A stretch of DNA of 39,450 nt from Candidatus Elusimicrobium euhamitermitis (GTDB lineage: Bacteria > Elusimicrobiota > Elusimicrobia > Elusimicrobiales > Elusimicrobiaceae): positions 1 to 39,450 of the forward strand of contig JAIRUU010000075.1 in NCBI GenBank assembly GCA_031254225.1, written 5' to 3'. Both the position numbers and the translations under genes were made by a program. This document shows, one piece after another, positions 25,201 through 33,797 of the stretch; position 1 is the stretch's first letter; the number at the start of each line of letters is the position of its first letter. Below the pieces are notes generated by a model. It saw only the letters and a program-made list of their open reading frames with translations. It was not told the DNA's origin and searched no databases.

Positions 25201-26645
25201 TTTTCCTCCAGCGTTTCTTTTAAAACCTGCTGCAAAATTTCCTGCGGCGGCGTTTTTATAAAATTCTCTTGCTGCAGATATTTATATTTTTTCTGCGTTT
25301 CCTCAATATCCTTTTTGGCCTGGTTATAAATTTCTTTTTCAGTCAGTTTTGTTGAAGACACTCCCTCTTTGACAGCCTGCGCTGCGACGGCGGTCGCCAC
25401 CGTCGGGAAAATATCGGTCTCGCTCATAAGCGGCACTATGTCAGACGGCGTGATGCCGCGTTTCTCGGCAAAGGCGGCTATCGCGCGGGACGCGGCTATG
25501 GCCATAGCGTCCGTTATTGTTTTTGCGCCGCACAGCAGCGTGCCTTTTAAAATCCCCGGGAAACAGACGGAGTTGTTGAGCTGGTTTTCAAAATCCCCGC
25601 GGCCCGTGGCCGTTATAAAAGCGCCGGCTTCTTTGGCCGCGTAAGGATAAATTTCCGGCACCGGATTAGCGCAGGCGAATACTATGGCTTTGGCCGCCAT
25701 GGAACGCACCCACTCCTGCTTAACGGTGTCCGGCCCTGGTTTGGATAAGGCGACCACAACGTCGGCTCCTTTAAAGGCCGACGGAATGTCCGCAATCATT
25801 TGCGCGTTTGTTTTTTGCGCGAGGCCCCATTGTTTATAGTAGTTAGGATTAGCTTCCAAATCTTTTCTGTTTTTATGTATCGGGCCTTTGGAATCCGTCA
25901 TAATTATATTGCCCGCGTCCGCGCCCATCTGCGTTAAAAAACTGCACATGGTCGTGTTCGCCGCGCCGGAGCCGAATAAAATTATTTTTATATTTTCTAT
26001 TTTTTTGCCGGCCAATTTAAGCGCGTTAATCAAACCCGCGCAAACTATGGTGGCCGTGCCCTGCGCGTCGTCATGCCAGACGGGAATTTGCGCTTTTTCC
26101 CTCAGCGCGTCAAGCGCGCGGTAACAATTTGGCTGGCTTATGTCTTCCAGGTTAACCGCGCCGAAACTGTGCTGGCACATAAGCACAAAATCTATAATTT
26201 TCCGCGGGTTGTTTTTACCGGTTTCGTCCTTGCTGTCAATGCACAGCGCGACCGCGTCCACGCCGCCGAGGTATTTCATTAAAAAACTTTTGCCTTCCAT
26301 GACGCCGAGGCCGCCGGGCGGCGTGCAGTCCCCGTCGCCCAGAACGCGCGTGGAATCGCTGACAACCGCTACTAAATTTTTGCGGTTTGAAAGTTCAAAA
26401 GAGGTTTGATTGTTATCGCGGATGGTCGTGGAAACGGCGGAAACGCCCGGCGTGTACCATGCGTTAAGCCACGCGGGCGACGGCAGCGGCGCGCGGGGAA
26501 AAGTTTCCATTTTCCCGCCGTAAAACCTGTGCATGGCAACGCTTAGTTTTTTAAAAAAAAGCGTCTTTGCTTTAGCGGCGGAAGCCGCGGGCAGAGACGC
26601 GAAAAAAGAGTCCAGATCAGACAAGTCCGTTTTAAGTTTTTCCAT
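25197..26645 (-). CDS. NAD(P)-dependent malic enzyme
   Basis: WYTPGVSAVSTTIRDN, LGDGDCTPPGGLGVMEGKSFLMKYLGGVDAVALCID, PVWHDDAQGTATIVCAGLINALKLAG, FGSGAANTTMC. Confidence 0.92.
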   Translation of the reverse strand: MEKLKTDLSDLDSFFASLPAASAAKAKTLFFKKLSVAMHRFYGGKMETFPRAPLPSPAWLNAWYTPGVSAVSTTIRDNNQTSFELSNRKNLVAVVSDSTRVLGDGDCTPPGGLGVMEGKSFLMKYLGGVDAVALCIDSKDETGKNNPRKIIDFVLMCQHSFGAVNLEDISQPNCYRALDALREKAQIPVWHDDAQGTATIVCAGLINALKLAGKKIENIKIILFGSGAANTTMCSFLTQMGADAGNIIMTDSKGPIHKNRKDLEANPNYYKQWGLAQKTNAQMIADIPSAFKGADVVVALSKPGPDTVKQEWVRSMAAKAIVFACANPVPEIYPYAAKEAGAFITATGRGDFENQLNNSVCFPGILKGTLLCGAKTITDAMAIAASRAIAAFAEKRGITPSDIVPLMSETDIFPTVATAVAAQAVKEGVSSTKLTEKEIYNQAKKDIEETQKKYKYLQQENFIKTPPQEILQQVLKETLEEN

Positions 26646-26702
26646 ATAGAAAGTCTAGCAAAAAAGGATACCGCAAATCTAACTTCGGATTTTTGCCGGC
26701 TG

Positions 26703-28616
26703 TTATTTTTTAGCGGCCGGACGTTGTTTTGCCGGCGCGGTTTTGGCGGACGCGCTCTTGACTGCCGCAGTATTTTTACCGGCGGGCGGCTTGGCGGCGG
26801 GTTTTGCGGCGGCGGGCGGTTTACCCTGCAAGGCGGCAAGCGGACTTGTTTTTTCCATATTTTCGCGGACAAGTTCGTTGCGCGCAGCCGCGTATTCCAA
26901 AAATAAATTTTTACTGTTTTCGGCGGATTGCTGCACGGTATTTTTGTCCGTCCCGGGCAAAGACGCGCCCCCCGCGCTTGTATTTTGCGTTATAATGCCG
27001 TCTTTGGTCTGGTAAAGTATATTGAACGCGCGCGCGCCGGTATCGCCCACTATCCGCTCCCCGTTGGCAGCAGTGGTAATGATATAGACCGAAGGGTCGT
27101 TCTTTACGGAATTTATAAAACGGTCTGCGTCTTCTTTGGTGGAGCGGCTCCAGTCGCTGTCAGGATCAGTGCTGCCCGGAATGCCCGCCACGCGCTGGTC
27201 AAGGTCCGCGCCGGCCATCCAGCTTCTGGCCTGATAAGGACTCATGGAATTGGGCATTACAAACCAGTAGCAGCCGTTCTGGCTGGGACATGGTTTGTTT
27301 GCGGGTTTGCCGTTTTCGTTATTGCCGCCTGCGTCGGGCGGGGCGCCCGCGTCGCGCAGCATGTAAACATATTTGGGTTTAATATCGGGCGGAAAAGGAG
27401 GAACGCCGTCCTCGCGCGTGCCGTAAAGATAACTTCTTATATATTTTTCCCTTAGCGCGGGAGGAAATCTTGCGCCGTCGTTAAACCCGGGGATCATTTT
27501 ACCCAAAATTTCGCCCGCGGCCGCGACTTCTCTCTGCCTGATTTCTTGCTCGGGAACGGGATTTACGTAATATTTTACGCCGGCGTTGTCATATTCTTTA
27601 ACTTTGTCAAACGTTGTCATCTGCCCGTTATTTTCCGCCAGCTCCTCCGCGGCCGCGGCTTTAAGTTTTGCCAAAGCCGAATCAGACGCTCTTTCCCACG
27701 CGTTATCAAAAGCTTCCTGCGCCCGCTCTTTTTCCTGTTCGCGGCGGACTTCCTCTCTCTCTTTTGCGGACAGCGGTTTGCCGTCGGGGCCGCGCATTTC
27801 GTTTCTATCCCTCGCCGCTTGCGCGGCCTGGGCCTGCGCGGCGGCAAAGATACGGTCCAAATCATTAATGCCGGAAGGCCCGAGGCCGTTAAACTTGTCA
27901 TAACCGCCAAAACCGCTTATGCTTCCGCCGGAGCCGCCGCGCGCGTAATAACCGCCGCCCGAACCGCTGTAAAAACCGCCCGGCGCGCGGAAAGAATTGG
28001 CCGCAAATTCCGCCCCTCTCTGCGCCGCGCCCGAGGCCGCGGGAACAAGCGGCATAAGCGGCGTAAATATATTTATGCCGGCGGAAGAAGACGGCGCGCT
28101 GCCCAGCGCTATAACTTCTGAAATTCTTCTGCCTTCTATGACGGACGCGGGGTCCTCTTTCATATCCGCCTCATACATGCCGCGCGTGGAAACAGGCGGC
28201 CGCGACTGCCTGATAAGCACCCAGTTGCCCTCATTGTCCCTGACTTCCGCCGCGCCGTAATTATCCGTCAAATCTTCCGGCAGACGCACGTTGTCGTCAT
28301 TATAATTGCCGCCGCCCGTGACAGCGCGCGGAGCGCCGCCGCCGTTTTCCGTAACGCCGGTATGCTGCTGCGGCGCCGCGTTTGAATATTGTCCGCCCGC
28401 AACGCCGTCCCGCGCCGCGGGTTTATTAAGGCCGAAAACAGAGGCCAGAATTTGCACTGCTTTTGCAAGCGGGTTGGAACTGGCTATTTGCGCAGCGGCT
28501 TTTTCCTTCGCCGTTTTTTTGTGTCCGCCTTTAAAAACCGGCAGCAGTAAAAATAAAATTATAAAAATTGCAGCCAAAGAAATTATTATTTTTTTCTTGT
28601 CCATTTTTATTTTCAT
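26703..28616 (-). CDS. Large membrane-anchored low-complexity protein, unknown function
   Basis: One N-terminal TM (KKKIIISLAAIFIILFLLLPVF), Gly/Ala/Asn-rich middle, unique CPSQNGCYWFVMPNSMSPYQARSWMAGADLDQRV segment, Ala/Lys/Pro tail; start 28616 placed after a GGTGAGG SD. Confidence 0.7.
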   Translation of the reverse strand: MKIKMDKKKIIISLAAIFIILFLLLPVFKGGHKKTAKEKAAAQIASSNPLAKAVQILASVFGLNKPAARDGVAGGQYSNAAPQQHTGVTENGGGAPRAVTGGGNYNDDNVRLPEDLTDNYGAAEVRDNEGNWVLIRQSRPPVSTRGMYEADMKEDPASVIEGRRISEVIALGSAPSSSAGINIFTPLMPLVPAASGAAQRGAEFAANSFRAPGGFYSGSGGGYYARGGSGGSISGFGGYDKFNGLGPSGINDLDRIFAAAQAQAAQAARDRNEMRGPDGKPLSAKEREEVRREQEKERAQEAFDNAWERASDSALAKLKAAAAEELAENNGQMTTFDKVKEYDNAGVKYYVNPVPEQEIRQREVAAAGEILGKMIPGFNDGARFPPALREKYIRSYLYGTREDGVPPFPPDIKPKYVYMLRDAGAPPDAGGNNENGKPANKPCPSQNGCYWFVMPNSMSPYQARSWMAGADLDQRVAGIPGSTDPDSDWSRSTKEDADRFINSVKNDPSVYIITTAANGERIVGDTGARAFNILYQTKDGIITQNTSAGGASLPGTDKNTVQQSAENSKNLFLEYAAARNELVRENMEKTSPLAALQGKPPAAAKPAAKPPAGKNTAAVKSASAKTAPAKQRPAAKK

Positions 28617-28621
28617 AACCC

Positions 28622-29344
28622 TCACCTGAAAAACCCGAAAAATATATTGAAACATTCTTTAAGATATTCTATGACCGCATTGCCCTTTTTTTCTTCCCGC
28701 GCGGCCGGCGTAAGGCCGTTTTCTTCCATCAGTTTTTTTAAATAATTTGACGGTATGGAAAAATTTAAATTCTGGTTGTCGCCGCCTATGTATATGGACG
28801 AGACTACCGAAATTACGTTGCCGTCCGCGTCAAACACCGGACTGCCGCTAGAACTGGACGAAACCGGCGCGCTGATTTGATGCCAGTTAATTCCGCCGCC
28901 GACGGGCCGCACCTGCGAAATTACGCCCGTGGTAACAGTATTTTGCAGGCGGCGCGGGCTGCCTATGACCGTAATTTCCGCCCCGGGCAGCGCGTAATCA
29001 GAATCCCCGAGGTAAACCGGAGGCAGGTTTTTGGCTTCAATTTTCAAAAGCGCCAAATCCGTTTCTTTTGAGACGGCTGTTAACCGCGCCTCGTCGGAAA
29101 CAAGGCCGGTGTCAAAAGTTACGTTTATATAAACCGCGCCTTCAACGACATGTTTTGAAGTAGCTATAACCCCGTCCGGCGCGACCACAAAACCAGTGCC
29201 GCTGAACGCGCCGCCCTTTGCGTTTAACGTATTGATTGTGACGACTGAAGACGCAAACTCTTTTGCAATTTCCACGTGCGTCTCCGCATAAGCGGCGGCG
29301 CATAAAAATACAAAGATAATAAACGCGGGAATTTTGAATTTCAT
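28622..29344 (-). CDS. Trypsin-like (S1C/HtrA-type) serine protease, secreted, no PDZ
   Basis: GAFSGTGFVVAPDGVIATSKHVV, TDLALLKIEAKNLP, SAPVSSSSSGSPVFDADGNVISVVS. Confidence 0.88.
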   Translation of the reverse strand: MKFKIPAFIIFVFLCAAAYAETHVEIAKEFASSVVTINTLNAKGGAFSGTGFVVAPDGVIATSKHVVEGAVYINVTFDTGLVSDEARLTAVSKETDLALLKIEAKNLPPVYLGDSDYALPGAEITVIGSPRRLQNTVTTGVISQVRPVGGGINWHQISAPVSSSSSGSPVFDADGNVISVVSSIYIGGDNQNLNFSIPSNYLKKLMEENGLTPAAREEKKGNAVIEYLKECFNIFFGFFR

Positions 29345-29486
29345 AAATTCATTATATTAATTATATTGTTATTTTGAAATGAAACCGGATATAGTACATA
29401 ATTATTAATTTCGCATAAAAATTTTTTGAAAGAAATATATGTGCTCTCTTCTAAAACGGTTTGCATTTTTGTAGACTGAATTTACT

Positions 29487-30002
29487 ATGACGCAAAAAAC
29501 AGGTTTTACTCTCATTGAGCTTTTAGTGGTAGTTTTAATCATAGGTATTTTGGCCGCTGTGGCGCTGCCTATGTATAAAGTCTCCGTTTTGAAATCGCAG
29601 ACGGCCGAGCTTTTGCTGAACGTGCGGACAATGCGCCAGAATATGGATATTTATTATTTGGAAAACGGGCAATGGGCAACAGCCATGCCTGATATTCTGG
29701 AAATACAATATACCTCGTTGCGCGACGACGGCGGCGCAAATTGGAAAGAAAACGGATGCATGACCGCCGTCAACGGCAACTTTTACACCATAGACGTTGA
29801 CGGTTATATAGCCGGCTATCTGAAAAACGGAAGATTGAATATTATGTCCTGGAATAAACCGCAAACATCCGGCCTGTGGGCCGGCAAATTTAACTGCCGC
29901 GCACCGGCAAACGACAGCGCGGCAAATCAGGCATGCATGTCAATGGGCGGTATCCTCAACGGACAACAGAGCGCATCAACTAACGTATACAGACTGCAGT
30001 AA
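29487..30002 (+). CDS. Type IV pilin-like (prepilin) protein
   Basis: MTQKTGFTLIELLVVVLIIGILAAVALPMYK class III signal. Confidence 0.92.
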   Translation: MTQKTGFTLIELLVVVLIIGILAAVALPMYKVSVLKSQTAELLLNVRTMRQNMDIYYLENGQWATAMPDILEIQYTSLRDDGGANWKENGCMTAVNGNFYTIDVDGYIAGYLKNGRLNIMSWNKPQTSGLWAGKFNCRAPANDSAANQACMSMGGILNGQQSASTNVYRLQ

Positions 30003-30075
30003 TTATTTTGGATAAGAAAAAAGTATTTAGACTATATATCCCCGGACGTAAACCAAATTTTATATATTTTATGGC

Positions 30076-30561
30076 ATGAAGGAAAACATAAAAAGCGGTT
30101 TTACGCTTATTGAACTGCTGGTAGTGGTTCTAATCATCGGCATTCTTGCCGCCGTGGCCGTGCCGCAATACCAAAAAACCGTCTACAAATCACAGGCGGC
30201 CGAAGTGCTGGCCTCAATCAGAACGCTTAAAGACGCTTTGGAAATATATTATCTGCAGACCGGTTCTTATCCGACGAGCCCCGACCAGTTGGACGTAACT
30301 ATTCCGGCTGTAAAAGATTACGATATTGTAATTGACAATTCTCTGACAAATATACGCGCTAATAATAAAAAAGGCACGACAAACTATTTGCATTTACGCT
30401 ATTTTCCGTGTTATGCAAATTCCCCCTATGCCGGCAAATTGCTGTGCGTTGTGCAGGATAACGACGACAGAAGCAAAAGCGTATGCGTTTCCCTCGGCGG
30501 AAAAAATATTCGTCCGTATACTCATATGAGCGGAGGATACTCCGCATATGATTTAAACTAA
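30076..30561 (+). CDS. Type IV pilin-like (prepilin) protein
   Basis: MKENIKSGFTLIELLVVVLIIGILAAVAVPQYQK class III signal. Confidence 0.92.
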   Translation: MKENIKSGFTLIELLVVVLIIGILAAVAVPQYQKTVYKSQAAEVLASIRTLKDALEIYYLQTGSYPTSPDQLDVTIPAVKDYDIVIDNSLTNIRANNKKGTTNYLHLRYFPCYANSPYAGKLLCVVQDNDDRSKSVCVSLGGKNIRPYTHMSGGYSAYDLN

Positions 30562-30581
30562 AATACTATATTTAAGATAAT

Positions 30582-30626
30582 GTTAAAACGGCATAGATGA
30601 GTTTTAATCATCTATGCCGTTTTAAC
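30582..30626 (+). terminator. Long perfect-stem hairpin, probable terminator
   Basis: GTTAAAACGGCATAGATGA-gttttaa-TCATCTATGCCGTTTTAAC, 19 bp perfect stem just after the pilin ORF. Confidence 0.75.
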
Positions 30627-30774
30627 GCTGCCAGTACTCAGCTAAAAAAACCGTAGACAAAAAAATATTCTATAATATAAAAATAATCATACTGCGTTAA
30701 ACTCAGCGTTTAACGCGTCAGTCAAAAGCGGTCCAAACCGCGCGCCGCGCGAAGAACGCGGACAGAAAATTTAC

Positions 30775-30849
30775 GGTGGCTGTAGCTCAGCTGGTTAGAG
30801 CATTGGTTTGTGGAGCCAAGGGTCGGGGGTTCGAATCCCCTCAGCCACC
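30775..30849 (+). tRNA. tRNA-His (GUG)
   Basis: G-1:C73 with GTGGCTG/CAGCCAC acceptor; anticodon stem TTGGT/GCCAA with loop TTGTGGA; GGGGGTTCGAATCCCCT T arm. Confidence 0.94.
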
Positions 30850-30945
30850 CATCTTCCTTAAATTTCCATACTGACCGCCGGAAAACGTAAAACTTGTAAT
30901 GCACCTCATATTTATATACGATATAGCAAATATTGCAGAGGAATT

Positions 30946-31224
30946 ATGAAATGGACTAAAATTGTCAGAAAACGATACGAATCTATAATCATCGGCGGGA
31001 CATTGTTCGGCATTTTACTGGGCATAGTATGCGCAATAATAGTTTTTAAAATTTGCAGTTCTTATCAGTGGGGAAATTTATATTTATTATCGTTTTGCGT
31101 CGGGTTGTCCGTTGCGGTTATCGTCGGTATTTTGAATTGGAATCTTGCCGCTGGCAGGCTTATGATTGTTGAAGCGGTTGAAGCGCTGCATGAAATAAAT
31201 TCCAAGCTCAAAAAACAAAAATAA
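30946..31224 (+). CDS. Small two-TM membrane protein, unknown function
   Basis: SD GAGG before ATG; two hydrophobic segments; C-terminal charged helix. Confidence 0.65.
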   Translation: MKWTKIVRKRYESIIIGGTLFGILLGIVCAIIVFKICSSYQWGNLYLLSFCVGLSVAVIVGILNWNLAAGRLMIVEAVEALHEINSKLKKQK

Positions 31225-31309
31225 AGTTTTACCGTGCCAAAATAAATATTATGTTTTAAACCCGCTTTCTGACCGGCCCTATTCCCAAAAGATTTCATCG
31301 GATAATAAA

Positions 31310-31490
31310 ATGAAAAAATTATTAATTTTTTTGGCGGTTTTGTTTATAATGCCGGCTTTGCGCGCGCAAAACCGCGACGGCGGTTAATTTAAGAAAAAAC
31401 GGCGCGCCAATAAAAATTAATTATTTTGTAAACCCCGCGGGCCTTATAAATTATCTTGAAAAAATGCAGGCCGGCGGCGTAAGACTTTAG
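31310..31490 (+). pseudogene. Frameshifted remnant of a small exported protein
   Basis: MKKLLIFLAVLFIMPALRAQNRDGG* in one frame; the next frame continues AVNLRKNGAPIKINYFVNPAGLINYLEKMQAGGVRL*. Confidence 0.4.
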
Positions 31491-31498
31491 TTTTTTCC

Positions 31499-32335
31499 CT
31501 ACTTAATGCCTGGGATAAAAGTAAAACTCAGGCCCTGCGCGCCGCTCTCAGCCACGCTGCCGGCGCCGGGTTTTACGACGTGCATTCCCGCCACATAAAA
31601 ACCTTCGGCCGCCGCGCGGCGTAAAATTGTTTTGCGCATTTCGGTCGCCGCGGCAGGATTGGTATCATAGCTCAAATAAAGGTCTGGGTTTTTAAACTGC
31701 CCCAGAAAATGCACCAAATCCCCCCACACCAAAAGTTTTTTGCCGCCCGCGTCAATCATATAACCCGTGTGGCCTGGCGTGTGGCCGAACAGCGGGACGC
31801 TTGTCACGCCCGGAGTAATTTCCGCGATTTGCGGGACTTTAGTAATATTCTCTTCATACTCTTTTAAAACCGCGGCGGCCTGCGCGTTGCCGCTTTCCTC
31901 AAAATACCGCGCTTCTTCAAGCGCGATCATAACCCGCGCGTGCGGAAAAACTTTTTTGTCCTCCGCGTCCAGCATTCCGCCGATATGGTCACCGTGCATA
32001 TGAGTAAGGCAGACAATATTGATATCTGTCGGCGTAAAACCGGCCTCTTTCAAACGCTCAACAACTTTGCCGCCATTGGCAGCGGACGTGCCGGCGTCAA
32101 ACAATATTTTTATTTTGCCGGTATCAAGCAAAAAATAATTAAGCGCGTTTTCATTCCACCCGCGCATTTTTTTAAACGGTATTTTACTTGCGATTAAATT
32201 TTCCGGTATGGCGCCGGTATTATTATTTAACGCATAAAACTTAAAGCCGCCCAGATTATAAACGCTCACATTTCCTCCATGCGCGCAAAGCGCGGCCGCG
32301 CATAATACCGCCGCGGCGACAAATATTTTTTTCAT
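31499..32335 (-). CDS. Secreted MBL-fold metallo-hydrolase
   Basis: Signal peptide; LTHMHGDHIGGMLDAE, PLFGHTPGHTGYMI, VWGDLVHF. Confidence 0.9.
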   Translation of the reverse strand: MKKIFVAAAVLCAAALCAHGGNVSVYNLGGFKFYALNNNTGAIPENLIASKIPFKKMRGWNENALNYFLLDTGKIKILFDAGTSAANGGKVVERLKEAGFTPTDINIVCLTHMHGDHIGGMLDAEDKKVFPHARVMIALEEARYFEESGNAQAAAVLKEYEENITKVPQIAEITPGVTSVPLFGHTPGHTGYMIDAGGKKLLVWGDLVHFLGQFKNPDLYLSYDTNPAAATEMRKTILRRAAAEGFYVAGMHVVKPGAGSVAESGAQGLSFTFIPGIK

Positions 32336-32344
32336 AAACGCCCC

Positions 32345-32373
32345 CTGTAAAATATTTTAGCATATGCTATAAT
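32345..32373 (+). promoter_or_regulatory. Promoter of met operon
   Basis: Weak -35 CTGTAA (32345-32350), 17-nt spacer, perfect -10 TATAAT (32368-32373). Confidence 0.65.
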
Positions 32374-32379
32374 TTAATT

Positions 32380-32460
32380 ATGAAGAGAAATTTTTCCGCA
32401 AACAAAATGATGATGTCCGCCATGTGCATGCGCATGACGGGGATATATTATTTTGCCTAG
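32380..32460 (+). CDS. Met-rich leader peptide of attenuator (26 aa)
   Basis: ATG AAG AGA AAT TTT TCC GCA AAC AAA ATG ATG ATG TCC GCC ATG TGC ATG CGC ATG ACG GGG ATA TAT TAT TTT GCC TAG; 7 Met codons, 6 of them within 10 codons. Confidence 0.85.
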   Translation: MKRNFSANKMMMSAMCMRMTGIYYFA

Positions 32461-32526
32461 CGGAAATTTTAAAAAATTTAAAGAACAAAAACCCCGTCAG
32501 GCAGTAAAAGACGGGGTCATTTTTTT
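32417..32526 (+). promoter_or_regulatory. Candidate methionine attenuator (segments 1, 2, 3, 4)
   Basis: 1 CCGCCATGTG 32417-32426 pairs with 2 CGCATGACGG 32431-32440; 2 TGACGGGG 32435-32442 pairs with 3 CCCCGTCA 32492-32499; 3 ACCCCGTC 32491-32498 pairs with 4 GACGGGGT 32510-32517 followed by TTTTTTT. Confidence 0.85.
32491..32526 (+). terminator. Intrinsic terminator inside met leader
   Basis: ACCCCGTC-aggcagtaaaa-GACGGGGT-ca-TTTTTTT. Confidence 0.85.
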
Positions 32527-32540
32527 ACACCGGAGAAATT

Positions 32541-33797
32541 ATGAAAACAGAAACTATCGCGACGGCGTCTGGTTTTGAAATAGACGGCACAGGCGCCACC
32601 AACCCGCCTTTATATCTCTCAAACGCTTACAGGTTTGAAAACGCGGCGCACGCTAAAGATTTATTTGATTTAAAAGCCGCGGGTTACATTTATACCCGTC
32701 TCAATAACCCGACCAACGCGGTTTTGGAAGAACGCCTGAACGCGCTTGAGGGCGGCGTTGGCTGCGTGGCAACTTCCTGCGGCCACGCGGCGCAATTTAT
32801 GACGGTATGCGCGCTGGCGGAAAGCGGGGACGAAATAATTTCATCGTCGGCAATTTACGGCGGGACTTTCAATATGTTCTCGCACACGCTGCGCAGGCTG
32901 GGCATAAAAGTGAAATTCGCGTCCGTGGGCAAACCCGCGGAATTTGAAAAACTGGTGACTGAAAAAACCAAAGCTATATTCGTAGAATCCATAAGCAACC
33001 CCGGCTGTGAAATACCGGACTTTGACGAAATTTCAAAAATAGCAAAAAAATACAAAATACCTTTTATCGTGGACAATACCTGCACTACTCCTTATTTATT
33101 CCAGCCAAAAAAATACGGCGCGGACATTATAATCCACTCAACCACAAAATTTTTGTGCGGCCATGCGTCCGTCATGGGCGGCGCGGTAATAGACTGCGGA
33201 ACCTTTGACTGGACAAGCGGCCGCTTCCCCGCGTTTTGCGCGCCGGACCCCAGCTACCACGGCATAATTTACGCCAAAGATTTCCCGCAAAATGCTTTCA
33301 TAATAAAACTGCGCACGCAGACGCTGCGCGACGTGGGCGCGTGCCAGAGCCCGTTCAACTCTTACCTCACTTTGCAGGGCGTGCAAACGCTGCACGTGCG
33401 CATGGACAGGCATATTGAAAATACTTTAAAACTTGTGGCATGGCTTGAAAAAAATCCCAAAATAGCGTGGGTAAAATATCCGTCCGTCAAAGATAATGAA
33501 TATAAAAATATGGCGGAAAAATATTTTTGCGGGCGCGGCGGCTCGGTACTGAGTTTCGGCGTAAAAGGCGGTTTTGAGCAGGGGAAAAAACTAATTGAAA
33601 ACGTAAAACTCTGCCTGCATGCCACAAATCTGGGCGACGTCAGAACAATACTTACGCACCCGGCCAGCACGACGCACAGCCAACTCTCGGACGAAGAAAA
33701 AATTTCATCGGGTATTACGGATGACCTTATAAGAATCTCCGTCGGCATAGAACATATTGACGATATTATTGCCGACATAGAGAACGCGCTTAAATGA
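32541..33797 (+). CDS. metY: O-acetylhomoserine sulfhydrylase / aminocarboxypropyltransferase (Cys/Met metabolism PLP family)
   Basis: YTRLNNPTNAVLEERLNALEGG, DIIIHSTTKFLCGHASVMGG, THPASTTHSQLSDEE. Confidence 0.88.
   Translation: MKTETIATASGFEIDGTGATNPPLYLSNAYRFENAAHAKDLFDLKAAGYIYTRLNNPTNAVLEERLNALEGGVGCVATSCGHAAQFMTVCALAESGDEIISSSAIYGGTFNMFSHTLRRLGIKVKFASVGKPAEFEKLVTEKTKAIFVESISNPGCEIPDFDEISKIAKKYKIPFIVDNTCTTPYLFQPKKYGADIIIHSTTKFLCGHASVMGGAVIDCGTFDWTSGRFPAFCAPDPSYHGIIYAKDFPQNAFIIKLRTQTLRDVGACQSPFNSYLTLQGVQTLHVRMDRHIENTLKLVAWLEKNPKIAWVKYPSVKDNEYKNMAEKYFCGRGGSVLSFGVKGGFEQGKKLIENVKLCLHATNLGDVRTILTHPASTTHSQLSDEEKISSGITDDLIRISVGIEHIDDIIADIENALK

Noticed and set aside
27546-28121. 191-aa plus-strand ORF (and several others between 26724 and 28629)
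   Set aside because: Antisense to the long low-complexity minus-strand ORF; Arg/Ala-rich compositional artefacts with no recognisable domain or SD.
30722-30904. 60-aa minus-strand ORF over tRNA-His (WLRGFEPPTLGSTNQCSNQLSYSHR)
   Set aside because: A typical artefactual translation of the tRNA antisense strand.
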